From: an uncultured Actinomycetes bacterium
Lineage (GTDB): Bacteria > Actinomycetota > Actinomycetes > Nanopelagicales > Nanopelagicaceae
DNA length: 34,021 bases
NCBI GenBank assembly: GCA_903827945.1
Contig: CAIKKN010000028.1
Location: 1 to 34,021, forward strand
Direction: 5' to 3'
The position numbers and the translations under genes were made by a program. The notes below the pieces were generated by a model. It ran no database searches and was not told where the DNA came from. It was given only the letters and a program-made list of their open reading frames with translations. Shown in pieces: positions 8,699-20,452 of the stretch; positions within the stretch are counted from its first letter, which is position 1; each line of letters opens with the position of its first letter.

Positions 8699-10696
8699 CT
8701 AATCCTCAGATTTTGCTGTTGAGAGCCCTTCGGAAATTAGCTTCATAACATTTGGATCAGCAAGAGTTGTTGAATCTCCTACGGCGCGATTTTCTGCAAC
8801 GTCACGGAGAAGTCGGCGCATAATTTTTCCACTTCGAGTCTTAGGAAGTTCGTTAACAACCATTATTTGTCGAGGTCTGGCGATTGCTCCAATTTCTTTA
8901 GTCACGTGGGCTTTCAGCGCTTTGTTTAGCTCTTCCCCACGCAATTGATCAGCATGTTCTACTCCACCGCGTAAAATGACGAATGCGACAATTGCCTGTC
9001 CTGTCATTGCATCATTTGCCCCAACAACTGCGGCCTCTGCTACGGCTTCATGTGAAACAAGTGCTGATTCAACTTCAGTGGTTGAAATTCGGTGGCCCGA
9101 GACGTTCATTACGTCATCAACTCGGCCCATTAACCAGATCGCACCATCATCATCTAACTTTGCGCCATCTCCTGCGAAATATTTTGGAGAGAAGCGCGAC
9201 CAATAAGTTTCGTTGTAGCGCTCTGGTTCGCCCCACACGCCTCGAAGCATCGACGGCCAAGGTTCAGTGAGAACGAGATAACCACCATGACCATCACCGA
9301 GTTCTTTTCCAGCATCGTCATATAATTTTGCAACAATTCCAGGCAAAGCCTTCATCGCACTTCCTGGCTTGCACGAAGTAATTCCTGGAAGCGGGGAAAT
9401 CATTATTGCGCCGGTTTCAGTTTGCCACCACGTATCAACGATTGGGCAACGGCCTTGGCCAATCACATCGCGGTACCACATCCACGCTTCAGGATTAATT
9501 GGCTCACCGACAGATCCGAGTAGACGCAGCGATGAAAGATCAGACGCCTTTGGAAATTCATCTCCCCACTTCATCCACGTGCGAATTAACGTTGGGGCTG
9601 TGTAAAGAATCGAGACTTTATATTTTTCAATTAATTCAAAGAGGCGGCCCTTTGTTGGGGTATCAGGAGTTCCTTCGTACATAACTTGCGTTGCGCCATT
9701 AATCATTGGGCCATAAACAACATATGAATGTCCAGTAATCCATCCGATATCGGCTGTACACCAGTAAACATCTTTCTCAGGTTTGATATCAAAGACAATC
9801 TTGTGTGTATAGGCCGCTTGAGTGAGGTATCCCCCTGTTGTGTGGAAGATTCCTTTTGGTTTTGCTGTGGTGCCGGATGTGTAAAGTATAAAGAGGATGT
9901 GCTCGGCATCAAAGCTTTCTGCTTCATGTTCAGCACTTTGCCGCTCCATAATTTCGTGCCACCAAATATCGCGACTGTCATCAAATGCTGTTTCTTGTCC
10001 GGTTCGCTTTACAACGAGTACGTTCTTTACATTTGTCTCGCCTTTTAGTGCTTCATCGACAGCAGGCTTAAGAGGGAAGGCGGCGCCTTTTCTATATCCA
10101 CCATCGGAAGTAATAACTAGAGTTGCATCTGCATCTTGAATTCGCGCAAGTAAAGAGTCTGCAGAGAATCCACCGAAGATAACTGAGTGAGCCGCGCCAA
10201 TTCGTGCGCAAGCAAGCATTGCTACGGCTGCTTCAGGAATCATCGGCATATAAATTGCAACACGATCGCCCGACTTCACTCCAAGTTCAATAAGCGCATT
10301 CGCAGCTTTCTTAACCTCATGCAACATTTGCGCATAAGTAATGGTGCGAGTATCGCCAGGTTCACCTTCGAAATAGTAAGCAACCCGGTCTCCGCGACCT
10401 TCGATTACATGGCGATCAAGACAGTTGTAAGAAGCATTCAGTTTTCCGCCAACAAACCATTTTGCGAATGGAACTTTCCATTCCAGAACTTCATCCCATT
10501 TCTTTGTCCAATGAAGTGCGCCAGCTTGTTTAGCCCAAAACGCTAGGCGATCACTCGATGCTTCTTCATAAATTCCAGGTTGCGCATTGGCTTGCGCGGA
10601 GAATTCTGCAGACGGTGGGAAGAGACGATTTTCGCTACCGAGGTTATCGATGGATTCGTGTTTATTTTCCGTACTCACTCCCGCGAGGTTACACAC
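8699..10696 (-). CDS. acs: acetyl-CoA synthetase (AMP-forming)
   Basis: Acs activates acetate to acetyl-CoA through acetyl-AMP. The 665-residue length is typical. The P-loop core YTSGTTAKPKG (an A where G is more common), the adenylate-binding stretch DTWWQTETG, and the C-terminal GKIMRR motif with the acetylatable lysine are all visible. The GTG at 10696 gives the longest frame and has AAGGCAGG just upstream; a second GTG at 10678 would begin MSTENKHES, matching common Acs starts, so the first six residues are uncertain. The upstream region, with two inverted repeats, is shared with the divergent small peptide gene. Confidence 0.95.
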   Translation of the reverse strand: MCNLAGVSTENKHESIDNLGSENRLFPPSAEFSAQANAQPGIYEEASSDRLAFWAKQAGALHWTKKWDEVLEWKVPFAKWFVGGKLNASYNCLDRHVIEGRGDRVAYYFEGEPGDTRTITYAQMLHEVKKAANALIELGVKSGDRVAIYMPMIPEAAVAMLACARIGAAHSVIFGGFSADSLLARIQDADATLVITSDGGYRKGAAFPLKPAVDEALKGETNVKNVLVVKRTGQETAFDDSRDIWWHEIMERQSAEHEAESFDAEHILFILYTSGTTAKPKGIFHTTGGYLTQAAYTHKIVFDIKPEKDVYWCTADIGWITGHSYVVYGPMINGATQVMYEGTPDTPTKGRLFELIEKYKVSILYTAPTLIRTWMKWGDEFPKASDLSSLRLLGSVGEPINPEAWMWYRDVIGQGRCPIVDTWWQTETGAIMISPLPGITSCKPGSAMKALPGIVAKLYDDAGKELGDGHGGYLVLTEPWPSMLRGVWGEPERYNETYWSRFSPKYFAGDGAKLDDDGAIWLMGRVDDVMNVSGHRISTTEVESALVSHEAVAEAAVVGANDAMTGQAIVAFVILRGGVEHADQLRGEELNKALKAHVTKEIGAIARPRQIMVVNELPKTRSGKIMRRLLRDVAENRAVGDSTTLADPNVMKLISEGLSTAKSED

Positions 10697-10722
10697 CCTG
10701 CCTTATCCACACTAGAGGGAAG

Positions 10723-10771
10723 GGAAAATATTTCCGAAGAACTATTTGCGTACTTTCTGTCCATTACGCAA
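10723..10771. promoter_or_regulatory. two inverted repeats in the acs/small-peptide divergent region
   Basis: GGAAA-ATA-TTTCC occupies 10723-10735, and TTGCGTA (10746-10752) is repeated inverted as TACGCAA (10765-10771) across a 12-base spacer. Both lie between the divergent starts of acs and the 50-residue peptide gene, as expected for operators or overlapping promoters. The binding protein is unknown. Confidence 0.4.
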
Positions 10772-10793
10772 TTTATTTAGAAAGGAGTACACA

Positions 10794-10946
10794 ATGCTTG
10801 GTTGGTTACGTTTAGGCGAGGCCGTCAGTCGCGTCCATTTTGTCAGCACAGTAGTGAAAGTGGCCGCTAAGGCGGCAAAGTTCCTCTTTCACTCAAATCT
10901 CGGGCTCATTGGGCTAGCTGCTCTTGCCGCTCGATTCGGCCTGTAA
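10794..10946 (+). CDS. small hydrophobic protein of unknown function
   Basis: This 50-residue open frame starts at an ATG with an excellent site, AAAGGAG (10781-10787), 6 bases upstream. The protein begins MLGWLRLGEAVSRVH and ends with a hydrophobic stretch (FHSNLGLIGLAALAARFGL), with several lysines and arginines before it, so it could be a small membrane peptide or an amphipathic helix. I do not recognise a family. The frame is open upstream to 10746, but that start lies in the operator-like repeat and lacks a site. It is divergent from acs and followed by a hairpin-rich spacer before fba. Confidence 0.6.
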   Translation: MLGWLRLGEAVSRVHFVSTVVKVAAKAAKFLFHSNLGLIGLAALAARFGL

Positions 10947-11008
10947 GGACCCCGCTTAAAGTGAAGCTAGCGCTCTTCAGACCACTCATTTGGGAGCGCC
11001 AGTTTTCC

Positions 11009-11068
11009 AATCCACCCCAAAATGTGGTGGGATTAGCCGTAAGGCTCACCGCCCAGTGTTGAGACTGG
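11009..11068 (+). other. two hairpins in the spacer before fba
   Basis: AATCCACC (11009-11016) pairs with GGTGGGATT (11026-11034) with one bulge, and CCAGT (11053-11057) pairs with ACTGG (11064-11068) around a 6-base loop. Neither is followed by a clean T-run, so they are not clear terminators. They could be part of a structured fba leader or an attenuator. No known riboswitch was recognised. Confidence 0.3.
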
Positions 11069-11120
11069 TGAAGTTTTACTTGAATTTCCAGAACCACCTC
11101 AACTTACTTGGGAGACTTAA

Positions 11121-12155
11121 ATGGCCATTGCAACCCCTGAAATTTATGCAGAGATGCTCGATCGCGCTAAAGCCGGAGCTTTTGCATATCCAGCAATTAA
11201 CGTTTCTTCTTCACAAACGCTGATTGGTGCACTTCGCGGTTTCGCAGAGGCTGAATCAGATGGAATCATTCAAATTTCTTGGGGCGGGGCTGAATATCTC
11301 TCCGGCTCAACAGTCAAGAACATGGTCGATGGCGCAGTTGCACTCGCTGAGTACGCACACGTCGTTGCAAAGAACTACAACGTCAACATTGGTATCCACA
11401 CCGACCATTGCCCAGCAGAAAAGTTGGACGGTTTCATGCGTCCGCTTCTTGAGATTGGCGCAGAACGCATAAAGTCAGGCAAAGGTCCACTATTTAATTC
11501 ACATATGTGGGATGGCTCAGCAGTATCTATGCCAGAGAACATGACAATTGCTTCAGAGCTCATTGATAAGTCAGCAGCAGCGCGCACAATCCTTGAAATC
11601 GAAATCGGCGTTGTTGGCGGGGAAGAAGATGGAATTGAAGCAAAGCACGATGCAAAGCTTTACTCAACAGAAGAAGATGCAATTCTCACAATAGAAACTC
11701 TTGGTAAAGGTGAGCGTGGCCGTTACATGGTCGCTGCAACCTTTGGAAACGTTCACGGCGTATACAAGCCAGGAAACGTTGTTCTTCAACCAAAGATTCT
11801 CAACACACTTCAAACCGCTGTTGAAAAGAAGTTTGGATTCGCTGCAGGAAGTAAGCCAATGGATCTCGTATTCCACGGTGGTTCAGGTTCGCTTCTTTCA
11901 GAAATCCGCGAAGCACTTGATTACGGTGTAATTAAGATGAATATCGACACTGATACTCAATACGCATTCACTCGCCCAATCGTTGATCACATGTTCAAGA
12001 ACTACGACGGCGTTCTCAAAGTTGAAGGCGAAGTTGGAAATAAGAAGCAATACGATCCACGTGCATGGGGTAAAACAGCAGAAGCTGGCCTTGCAAAGCG
12101 TATTGTTGAAGCCGCTACAGATCTTCGTTCTGTCGGCACATCAATGAAGAAGTAA
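11121..12155 (+). CDS. fba: fructose-bisphosphate aldolase, class II
   Basis: This zinc-dependent aldolase interconverts fructose 1,6-bisphosphate with glyceraldehyde 3-phosphate and dihydroxyacetone phosphate. The 344-residue length fits class IIA. Visible features are the N-terminal PAINVSSS, the zinc ligand region HTDHC near residue 95, the GGEEDG loop near 175-180, VFHGGSGS near 252 and the NIDTDTQYAF phosphate-binding segment. The ATG has GGGAG 7 bases upstream. purA follows after 38 bases, an order also common in actinobacteria. Confidence 0.96.
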   Translation: MAIATPEIYAEMLDRAKAGAFAYPAINVSSSQTLIGALRGFAEAESDGIIQISWGGAEYLSGSTVKNMVDGAVALAEYAHVVAKNYNVNIGIHTDHCPAEKLDGFMRPLLEIGAERIKSGKGPLFNSHMWDGSAVSMPENMTIASELIDKSAAARTILEIEIGVVGGEEDGIEAKHDAKLYSTEEDAILTIETLGKGERGRYMVAATFGNVHGVYKPGNVVLQPKILNTLQTAVEKKFGFAAGSKPMDLVFHGGSGSLLSEIREALDYGVIKMNIDTDTQYAFTRPIVDHMFKNYDGVLKVEGEVGNKKQYDPRAWGKTAEAGLAKRIVEAATDLRSVGTSMKK

Positions 12156-12181
12156 AGAAAATTAATTAGCATTCCACTTAA

Positions 12182-14718
<2,537 letters not shown>

Positions 14719-14747
14719 ATGCTTTCTAAATACGAGAGAATTACGCC

Positions 14748-16151
14748 ATGAGCCTCCTCGCTGACCGTTATGCATCGGCGCAAATGCGCGAGATTTGGTC
14801 GCCGCAAGCAAAAATAATTAGTGAACGCAAACTTTGGGTAGCGGTAATGCGCGCACAATCCAAACTAGGTCACTCGATTCCAGATTCAGTAATAGCAGAT
14901 TATGAAAAAGTTATTAATAAAGTTGATCTTGCATCGATCGACGCTCGCGAAAAGTCCACTCGCCATGATGTAAAAGCTCGAATTGAAGAATTTAACGCTC
15001 TGGCCGGACATGAAGCAATTCATGCAGGAATGACCAGTAGAGATCTCACGGAGAATGTCGAAGCGATGCAGGTCCGCGACGGACTTGCATTGGTTCGTGA
15101 TCGCGTAGTCGCAGTTCTCGCAGTTCTTGGTCAGCGCGCAACTGAATACATTGATCAACCAATTGCAGGTCGTTCCCATAATGTTCCTGCTCAAGTCACA
15201 ACTTTAGGAAAACGTTTTGCTACGACGGCAGAAGAACTTCTCTTCGCATATGAGCGTTTAGATAATTTAATCGAGCGATATCCAATTCGTGGAATTAAAG
15301 GACCAGTAGGAACTTCACAGGATTCTGTGGACCTTCTTGGATCTACCGAATCTCATGCACAACTCGAACAATTGGTGGCATCACACCTTGGATTCAGCCG
15401 CGTTTTGGATTCAACCGGTCAGGTTTATCCACGATCATTTGATTTCGACGTGGTGACCTCACTCGTTCAGATTGCCGCCGGACCTTCCTCTCTTGCAACC
15501 TCAATTCGTTTGATGGCTGGCGCAGAACTAGTAACTGAAGGTTTCAAAGAAGGACAAGTTGGATCTTCTGCAATGCCACATAAGATGAATACTCGCTCCT
15601 GTGAGCGTGTAAATGGATTGGCAGTAATACTTCGGGGATACGCCTCAATGGTTGGTGAACTTTCAGGCGATCAATGGAATGAAGGCGACGTTTCTTGCAG
15701 CGTTGTGCGCCGAGTTGCCTTGCCAGATACGTTCTATGCAATTGATGGCCTGATCGAAACTTTCCTCACCGTACTTACAGAATTTGGCGCCTTTCCTGAC
15801 GTAATTGCAGCAGAACTCACAAGATATTTACCTTTCCTCGCTACAACCAAAATTTTGATGGCTTCAGTTAAAGCTGGAGTAGGCCGGGAAGAAGCTCACG
15901 AAGTTATTAAGACACATGCAGTGGCTGCGGCGCTTGGAATTCGTAAAGGCCAACAAAATGGAATGCTCGATGCAATCGGAAATGATTCTCGCATTCCACT
16001 TTCAAAAGAAGATTTAGTTGCTCTCATCTCCAAACCGTTGGAGTTCACAGGAGATGCACATGCACAAGTAGAGCGAATTGTTGCTCGCATTGATGCGATC
16101 ACAAAAGCTCACGCTGCGGCAGCGCAGTACCGTCCCGGCTCTATTCGATGA
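14748..16151 (+). CDS. purB: adenylosuccinate lyase
   Basis: PurB releases fumarate from SAICAR and from adenylosuccinate, so it serves both the IMP and AMP steps. The 467-residue protein has the fumarase/aspartase superfamily signature GSSAMPHKMN near residues 270-279 and the TSRDLTEN and GRSHNVPAQ active-site regions. Its ATG overlaps no other gene; the stop overlaps purC by 4 bases (ATGA). Confidence 0.96.
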   Translation: MSLLADRYASAQMREIWSPQAKIISERKLWVAVMRAQSKLGHSIPDSVIADYEKVINKVDLASIDAREKSTRHDVKARIEEFNALAGHEAIHAGMTSRDLTENVEAMQVRDGLALVRDRVVAVLAVLGQRATEYIDQPIAGRSHNVPAQVTTLGKRFATTAEELLFAYERLDNLIERYPIRGIKGPVGTSQDSVDLLGSTESHAQLEQLVASHLGFSRVLDSTGQVYPRSFDFDVVTSLVQIAAGPSSLATSIRLMAGAELVTEGFKEGQVGSSAMPHKMNTRSCERVNGLAVILRGYASMVGELSGDQWNEGDVSCSVVRRVALPDTFYAIDGLIETFLTVLTEFGAFPDVIAAELTRYLPFLATTKILMASVKAGVGREEAHEVIKTHAVAAALGIRKGQQNGMLDAIGNDSRIPLSKEDLVALISKPLEFTGDAHAQVERIVARIDAITKAHAAAAQYRPGSIR

Positions 16152-16996
16152 TTAACGACGGCTGGAAGCACGTTCGTTCCGGCAAGGTCCGCGACCTGTA
16201 CACAAATGATAATAATGAATTGCTGCTTGTTGCATCAGATCGAATCAGCGCATTTGATTATGTTCTACCAACCCCAATTCCAAATAAAGGAAAGCTTTTA
16301 ACCCAACTTTCACTTTTCTGGTTTGAATACTTGCAAGATATTGTTCCCAATCACCTCATTGAAAAAAGTGTTCCAACAGAAGTAGAAGGTCGAGCAGTAA
16401 TTGCAAAACCATTAAATATGTTTGCAATCGAATGTGTTGCACGCGGATACTTAACAGGTAGCGGATGGGTTGAATATCAAAACAGTCAAACAGTTTGTGG
16501 AATCCCACTTCCTGCTGGCTTGCAAGATGGATCTAAATTGCCAGAGCCTATTTTTACGCCAGCGACAAAGGCTGAAATTGGCGACCACGATGAGAACATT
16601 GACTTTGATCGCGCTGTCCAAATTGTGGGACGAGTAAACGCCGAGATACTCCGGGATTTAACTTTAAAGCTTTATTCAAAGGCTCATGATTACGCCGCCA
16701 CTCGCGGAATCATTCTGGCCGATACAAAATTCGAATTCGGCACCGATCAAGACGGTAACATTCTCTTAGGCGATGAAGCCTTAACGCCTGACTCTTCCCG
16801 CTTTTGGTCGGCTAATGAATGGAAACCAGGTGGGGTTCAACCTTCCTTTGATAAGCAATATGTTCGCGATTGGTTGCTATCAAGTGGATGGGATAAAGCC
16901 TCAACACCACCTGTATTACCTGAAGAAATCATTGCAAAGACGCAAGAACGCTATATGACTGCTTATGAACTGCTAACGGGAAAGGCGCTTATTTAA
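16148..16996 (+). CDS. purC: phosphoribosylaminoimidazole-succinocarboxamide synthase
   Basis: PurC makes SAICAR from CAIR and aspartate with ATP. The 282-residue protein begins with the typical GKVRDLY segment and contains SDRISAFDYVLPTPIPNKG and EFGTDQDGNILLGDE. The length is that of the longer actinobacterial/yeast-like form, not the roughly 237 residues of E. coli. It overlaps purB by 4 bases and directly abuts purS. Confidence 0.96.
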   Translation: MINDGWKHVRSGKVRDLYTNDNNELLLVASDRISAFDYVLPTPIPNKGKLLTQLSLFWFEYLQDIVPNHLIEKSVPTEVEGRAVIAKPLNMFAIECVARGYLTGSGWVEYQNSQTVCGIPLPAGLQDGSKLPEPIFTPATKAEIGDHDENIDFDRAVQIVGRVNAEILRDLTLKLYSKAHDYAATRGIILADTKFEFGTDQDGNILLGDEALTPDSSRFWSANEWKPGGVQPSFDKQYVRDWLLSSGWDKASTPPVLPEEIIAKTQERYMTAYELLTGKALI

Positions 16997-17242
16997 ATGG
17001 CCATTATTGTTGTTGAGGTTATGTTGAAGCCAGAAATTTTGGATCCACAAGGCCAAGCCGTCGCCTCCGCTCTTCCTCGTCTTGGATTCACATTTGCTAA
17101 GTCAGTTCGTCAAGGAAAGCGCTTTGAAATTGAAGTGGATGGCGAACCAACAGAAGCCCAAATTGCTGAGGTAGAAAAAGCTGCGCACACCCTTCTTTCA
17201 AATCCTGTTATTGAAAACTTTCTAGTAAGAGTTGAGAAATAA
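16997..17242 (+). CDS. purS: FGAM synthase subunit PurS
   Basis: PurS bridges PurQ and PurL in the three-part FGAM synthase found in Gram-positives. The 81-residue protein has the family pattern with VEVMLKPEILDPQGQA near the start and RQGKRFEIEVDG in the middle. It starts directly after the purC stop and shares one base with purQ (TAATG), so the three subunits are produced from one coupled message. Confidence 0.95.
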   Translation: MAIIVVEVMLKPEILDPQGQAVASALPRLGFTFAKSVRQGKRFEIEVDGEPTEAQIAEVEKAAHTLLSNPVIENFLVRVEK

Positions 17243-17913
17243 TGCGAATCGGAGTTGTCACATTTCCCGGTTCACTCGATGATCGCTCAGCACTCCGCGC
17301 CATTGAATTAGGAGGAGGAACCCCGGTCCCACTTTTTCATGGAAGTAATGATCTCAAAGAAGTTCAGGCAGTAATTCTTCCAGGTGGATTTTCATACGGA
17401 GATTATCTTCGTTGTGGAGCAATCAGTCGCTTCTCTCCAATAATGGAATCAATCATCCTTGCCGCAGAACACGGTTTTCCCGTTCTCGGAATTTGTAACG
17501 GTTTTCAAATTCTCTGCGAGTCACACCTTCTTCCAGGGGCACTTACACGAAATGCGGATTTGCACTTTATCTGCGCGGATCAAAAAGTTTCTGTTGAAAA
17601 TACAAATACACCGTGGACAAACAATTACAAAAAAGGTCAAGAGATTGTTATCCCAATCAAGAATGGCGAAGGCTCGTTCCAGTGCAGCGATGAAACACTT
17701 AAAGAGTTGGAAGATGAAGGCCGCGTTGTACTTCGTTATGTAGGCAAAAATCCAAATGGTTCTCGTAACGCAATCGCAGGAATTTCCAATAAGCGTGGAA
17801 ATGTAGTGGGCGTAATGCCTCATCCAGAACAAGCTATTGAGGATTTAACAGGCCCAAGTGAAGATGGATTGAATTTCTTCACATCAATCTTGAAAGAGAT
17901 GGTGGGGCGCTAA
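17242..17913 (+). CDS. purQ: FGAM synthase glutaminase subunit PurQ
   Basis: PurQ supplies ammonia from glutamine to PurL. The 223-residue class I glutamine amidotransferase has the nucleophile motif GICNGFQIL (cysteine near residue 82) and the C-terminal histidine-glutamate motif PHPEQ. It begins [11 protein letters not shown], as in the family. It shares one base with both purS and purL. Confidence 0.96.
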   Translation: MRIGVVTFPGSLDDRSALRAIELGGGTPVPLFHGSNDLKEVQAVILPGGFSYGDYLRCGAISRFSPIMESIILAAEHGFPVLGICNGFQILCESHLLPGALTRNADLHFICADQKVSVENTNTPWTNNYKKGQEIVIPIKNGEGSFQCSDETLKELEDEGRVVLRYVGKNPNGSRNAIAGISNKRGNVVGVMPHPEQAIEDLTGPSEDGLNFFTSILKEMVGR

Positions 17914-20144
17914 TGGCACTCGATACCGTCAAGCATGCGCAGGAAAATCCTGATGCGGTACAGCCGTATAAAGAACTTGGTTTGAAAGATGATGAGTATG
18001 AAAGCATTAAAGAGATTTTGGGGCGCCGTCCGACATCATCTGAACTAGCGATGTATTCGGTTATGTGGTCAGAGCACTGCAGCTATAAATCTTCAAAGAT
18101 TCACCTCAAGCAATTTGGCGAAAAGGCAGTTAAATCCGAGGCTCTCCTCGTGGGAATAGGCGAAAACGCTGGTGTTGTAGATGTGGGTCAGGGCTACGCC
18201 GTTACATTCAAAATTGAATCTCACAACCACCCCAGCTACATCGAGCCATACCAAGGCGCAGCAACTGGCGTAGGTGGAATTGTGCGCGACATCCTTACTA
18301 TGGGCGCGCGACCAATTGCAATCATGGATCCGCTTCGTTTTGGAGATCCAGAGAACCCAGATACCCGCAGAGTTCTTCCAGGAATTGTTTCTGGAATTGG
18401 TGGTTATGGCAATTGCCTAGGTTTGCCAAACATTGGCGGGGAAGTTGTTTTCGACGACACATATCAAGGAAATCCACTCGTCAACGCTCTCTGCGTTGGA
18501 GTCATGAAACACGCTGATATCAAATTAGCGACGGCGCACGGAGTTGGAAATCTTGTAGTTCTCTTTGGCGCAAAAACTGGTGGCGATGGAATTGGCGGAG
18601 TATCCGTATTGGCGTCGGAAACATTTAGCGATTCTAGTTCCAAGAAACCGACAAAGCGCCCTGCCGTTCAGGTAGGCGATCCATTTGCAGAAAAAGTTTT
18701 GATTGAATGTTCTCTTGAAATCTTTGCTGAAGATTTGGTTGTAGGTATTCAAGATTTAGGTGGAGCAGGTTTATCTTGCGCGACTTCCGAACTTGCTTCG
18801 GCGGGAAGTGGCGGAATGGATATCCGTCTTGAAACAGTTCCGCTTCGCGATCCTTCTCTTTCCCCTGAAGAAATCTTGATGAGTGAATCACAAGAGCGCA
18901 TGTGTGCGATTGTTGAACCTTCAAAGTTAAAGCGCTTCATGCAAATTTGCCGCAAGTGGGATGTGACTGCAACGGTTATTGGCGAAGTAACGACAGGAAC
19001 TCGTTTAAACATTACATTCAACGGCGAACTTATTGTGGATGTCCCACCTCGCACTGTTGCTCATGATGGTCCGGTCTATAACCGTCCAATTTCAGTACCA
19101 AAATATTTAGATACTTTGAAGCCCGTAGATGTGCCACTTCCTTCAACTGGTGTCGAAATCAAAGCAGCAATCCTAAAGTTGATGTCAGCGCCGAACATGG
19201 CCGACAAAACATGGGTCACAAATCAATACGATCGATATGTGCAGGGAAATACCGTTTTGTCACAACCTGAAGATTCAGGCGTGATTCGTATAGATACCCA
19301 GACAAACCTGGGCGTTGCTATCTCTACCGATGCCAATGCGCGCTGGTCGTACTTGAATCCTTACGAAGGTGCCAAGTTAGCGCTCCTTGAATCATGTAGA
19401 AATATTGCAACAAACGGGGCAAAACCATTGGCTGTTACAAACTGCTTGAATTTCGGATCTCCTGAAGACCCAGAAGTAATGTGGCAATTCTCTGAAACAG
19501 TTCGCGGTTTGGCCGATGCATGTTTAGAGCTTGGTTTGCCCGTTACTGGCGGAAACGTCTCCTTCTATAACCAAACTGGATCTGTAGCGATTCTCCCAAC
19601 ACCTGTTATCGGTGTTCTGGGTGTTGTCGAGGATGTCACAAAGCGCACTCCGATGGGGATCAAGCCAGGTCAAGAGATTTATGTAATTGGAAATGTTGAC
19701 GATAACTTCAGCGGATCTGAATGGGCGCACATCCATGGAAAACAAATTGGTGATCGATCACCTGTCGCAGATTTAGATATGGAAAAAAGGTTGGTTTTGA
19801 TGCTTCTTGAAGGTCAACCAATTTTTGAAGCAGCCCACGATATTTCTAATGGAGGTTTTGCCGCCTCAATTTCAGAGATGGTTCTTCGGACAAACGTTGG
19901 CGCGACAATTACTTTGGAAGGAAATGTTGCTGCAGAATTACTTGCAGAAACTCCTGGCCGAGTTGTTATCGCCATCAATGAATCAAATACAAATGCGATA
20001 GTCACTCTTGCTGGGAAGTATCAAATTCCAGTTAAGAACGTTGGTGTGACTGGCGGAGATTCATTAACAATAAATGACGGCGCACTTTCCATTGATGAAT
20101 TGCGCGGCGCACATACTGGAGTTCTGGAAGCACTGTTCGGGTGA
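17913..20144 (+). CDS. purL: FGAM synthase subunit PurL
   Basis: This is the ATP-binding synthase subunit that converts FGAR to FGAM. At 743 residues it is the small PurL type that needs PurS and PurQ. Motifs include [12 protein letters not shown] and SHNHPS near the N-terminus, [14 protein letters not shown] and the second-half SFYNQTG. The start shares one base with purQ and the stop overlaps the next gene by 4 bases. Confidence 0.96.
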   Translation: MALDTVKHAQENPDAVQPYKELGLKDDEYESIKEILGRRPTSSELAMYSVMWSEHCSYKSSKIHLKQFGEKAVKSEALLVGIGENAGVVDVGQGYAVTFKIESHNHPSYIEPYQGAATGVGGIVRDILTMGARPIAIMDPLRFGDPENPDTRRVLPGIVSGIGGYGNCLGLPNIGGEVVFDDTYQGNPLVNALCVGVMKHADIKLATAHGVGNLVVLFGAKTGGDGIGGVSVLASETFSDSSSKKPTKRPAVQVGDPFAEKVLIECSLEIFAEDLVVGIQDLGGAGLSCATSELASAGSGGMDIRLETVPLRDPSLSPEEILMSESQERMCAIVEPSKLKRFMQICRKWDVTATVIGEVTTGTRLNITFNGELIVDVPPRTVAHDGPVYNRPISVPKYLDTLKPVDVPLPSTGVEIKAAILKLMSAPNMADKTWVTNQYDRYVQGNTVLSQPEDSGVIRIDTQTNLGVAISTDANARWSYLNPYEGAKLALLESCRNIATNGAKPLAVTNCLNFGSPEDPEVMWQFSETVRGLADACLELGLPVTGGNVSFYNQTGSVAILPTPVIGVLGVVEDVTKRTPMGIKPGQEIYVIGNVDDNFSGSEWAHIHGKQIGDRSPVADLDMEKRLVLMLLEGQPIFEAAHDISNGGFAASISEMVLRTNVGATITLEGNVAAELLAETPGRVVIAINESNTNAIVTLAGKYQIPVKNVGVTGGDSLTINDGALSIDELRGAHTGVLEALFG

Positions 20145-20452
20145 TGACAAGAGATCCGCAGGTACTCGAGCGAGTGAAAGGAATACTTAAAATTATTTCT
20201 GAACTGGCTCCGGGCCATGCGGTGGAACTTCGAATCCCTCCCTATTCAGCGATTCAATGTGTCGAGGGACCAAAACACACTCGCGGGACTCCTCCAAATG
20301 TGGTTGAGATGCAGGCCGAGACTCTTTTTTCCTTGGCGTCCGGTGAAAAGATCTGGCAATCAGGAATTGAAAGCGGAGCGATTCATGCTTCGGGGGAACG
20401 ATCGGATCTTGAATCACTCTTCCAACAATTAGCACTTAGGATGCATCCATGA
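20141..20452 (+). CDS. sterol-carrier-like (SCP-orthologue) protein
   Basis: This 103-residue protein has the core [19 protein letters not shown], then RGTPPNVVE and a [12 protein letters not shown] tail, typical of the small SCP-2-like family that actinobacteria keep between purL and purF. The fold suggests a hydrophobic pocket, but its ligand and link to purine synthesis are unknown. It overlaps purL and purF by 4 bases each, so it is embedded in the operon. Confidence 0.85.
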   Translation: MMTRDPQVLERVKGILKIISELAPGHAVELRIPPYSAIQCVEGPKHTRGTPPNVVEMQAETLFSLASGEKIWQSGIESGAIHASGERSDLESLFQQLALRMHP

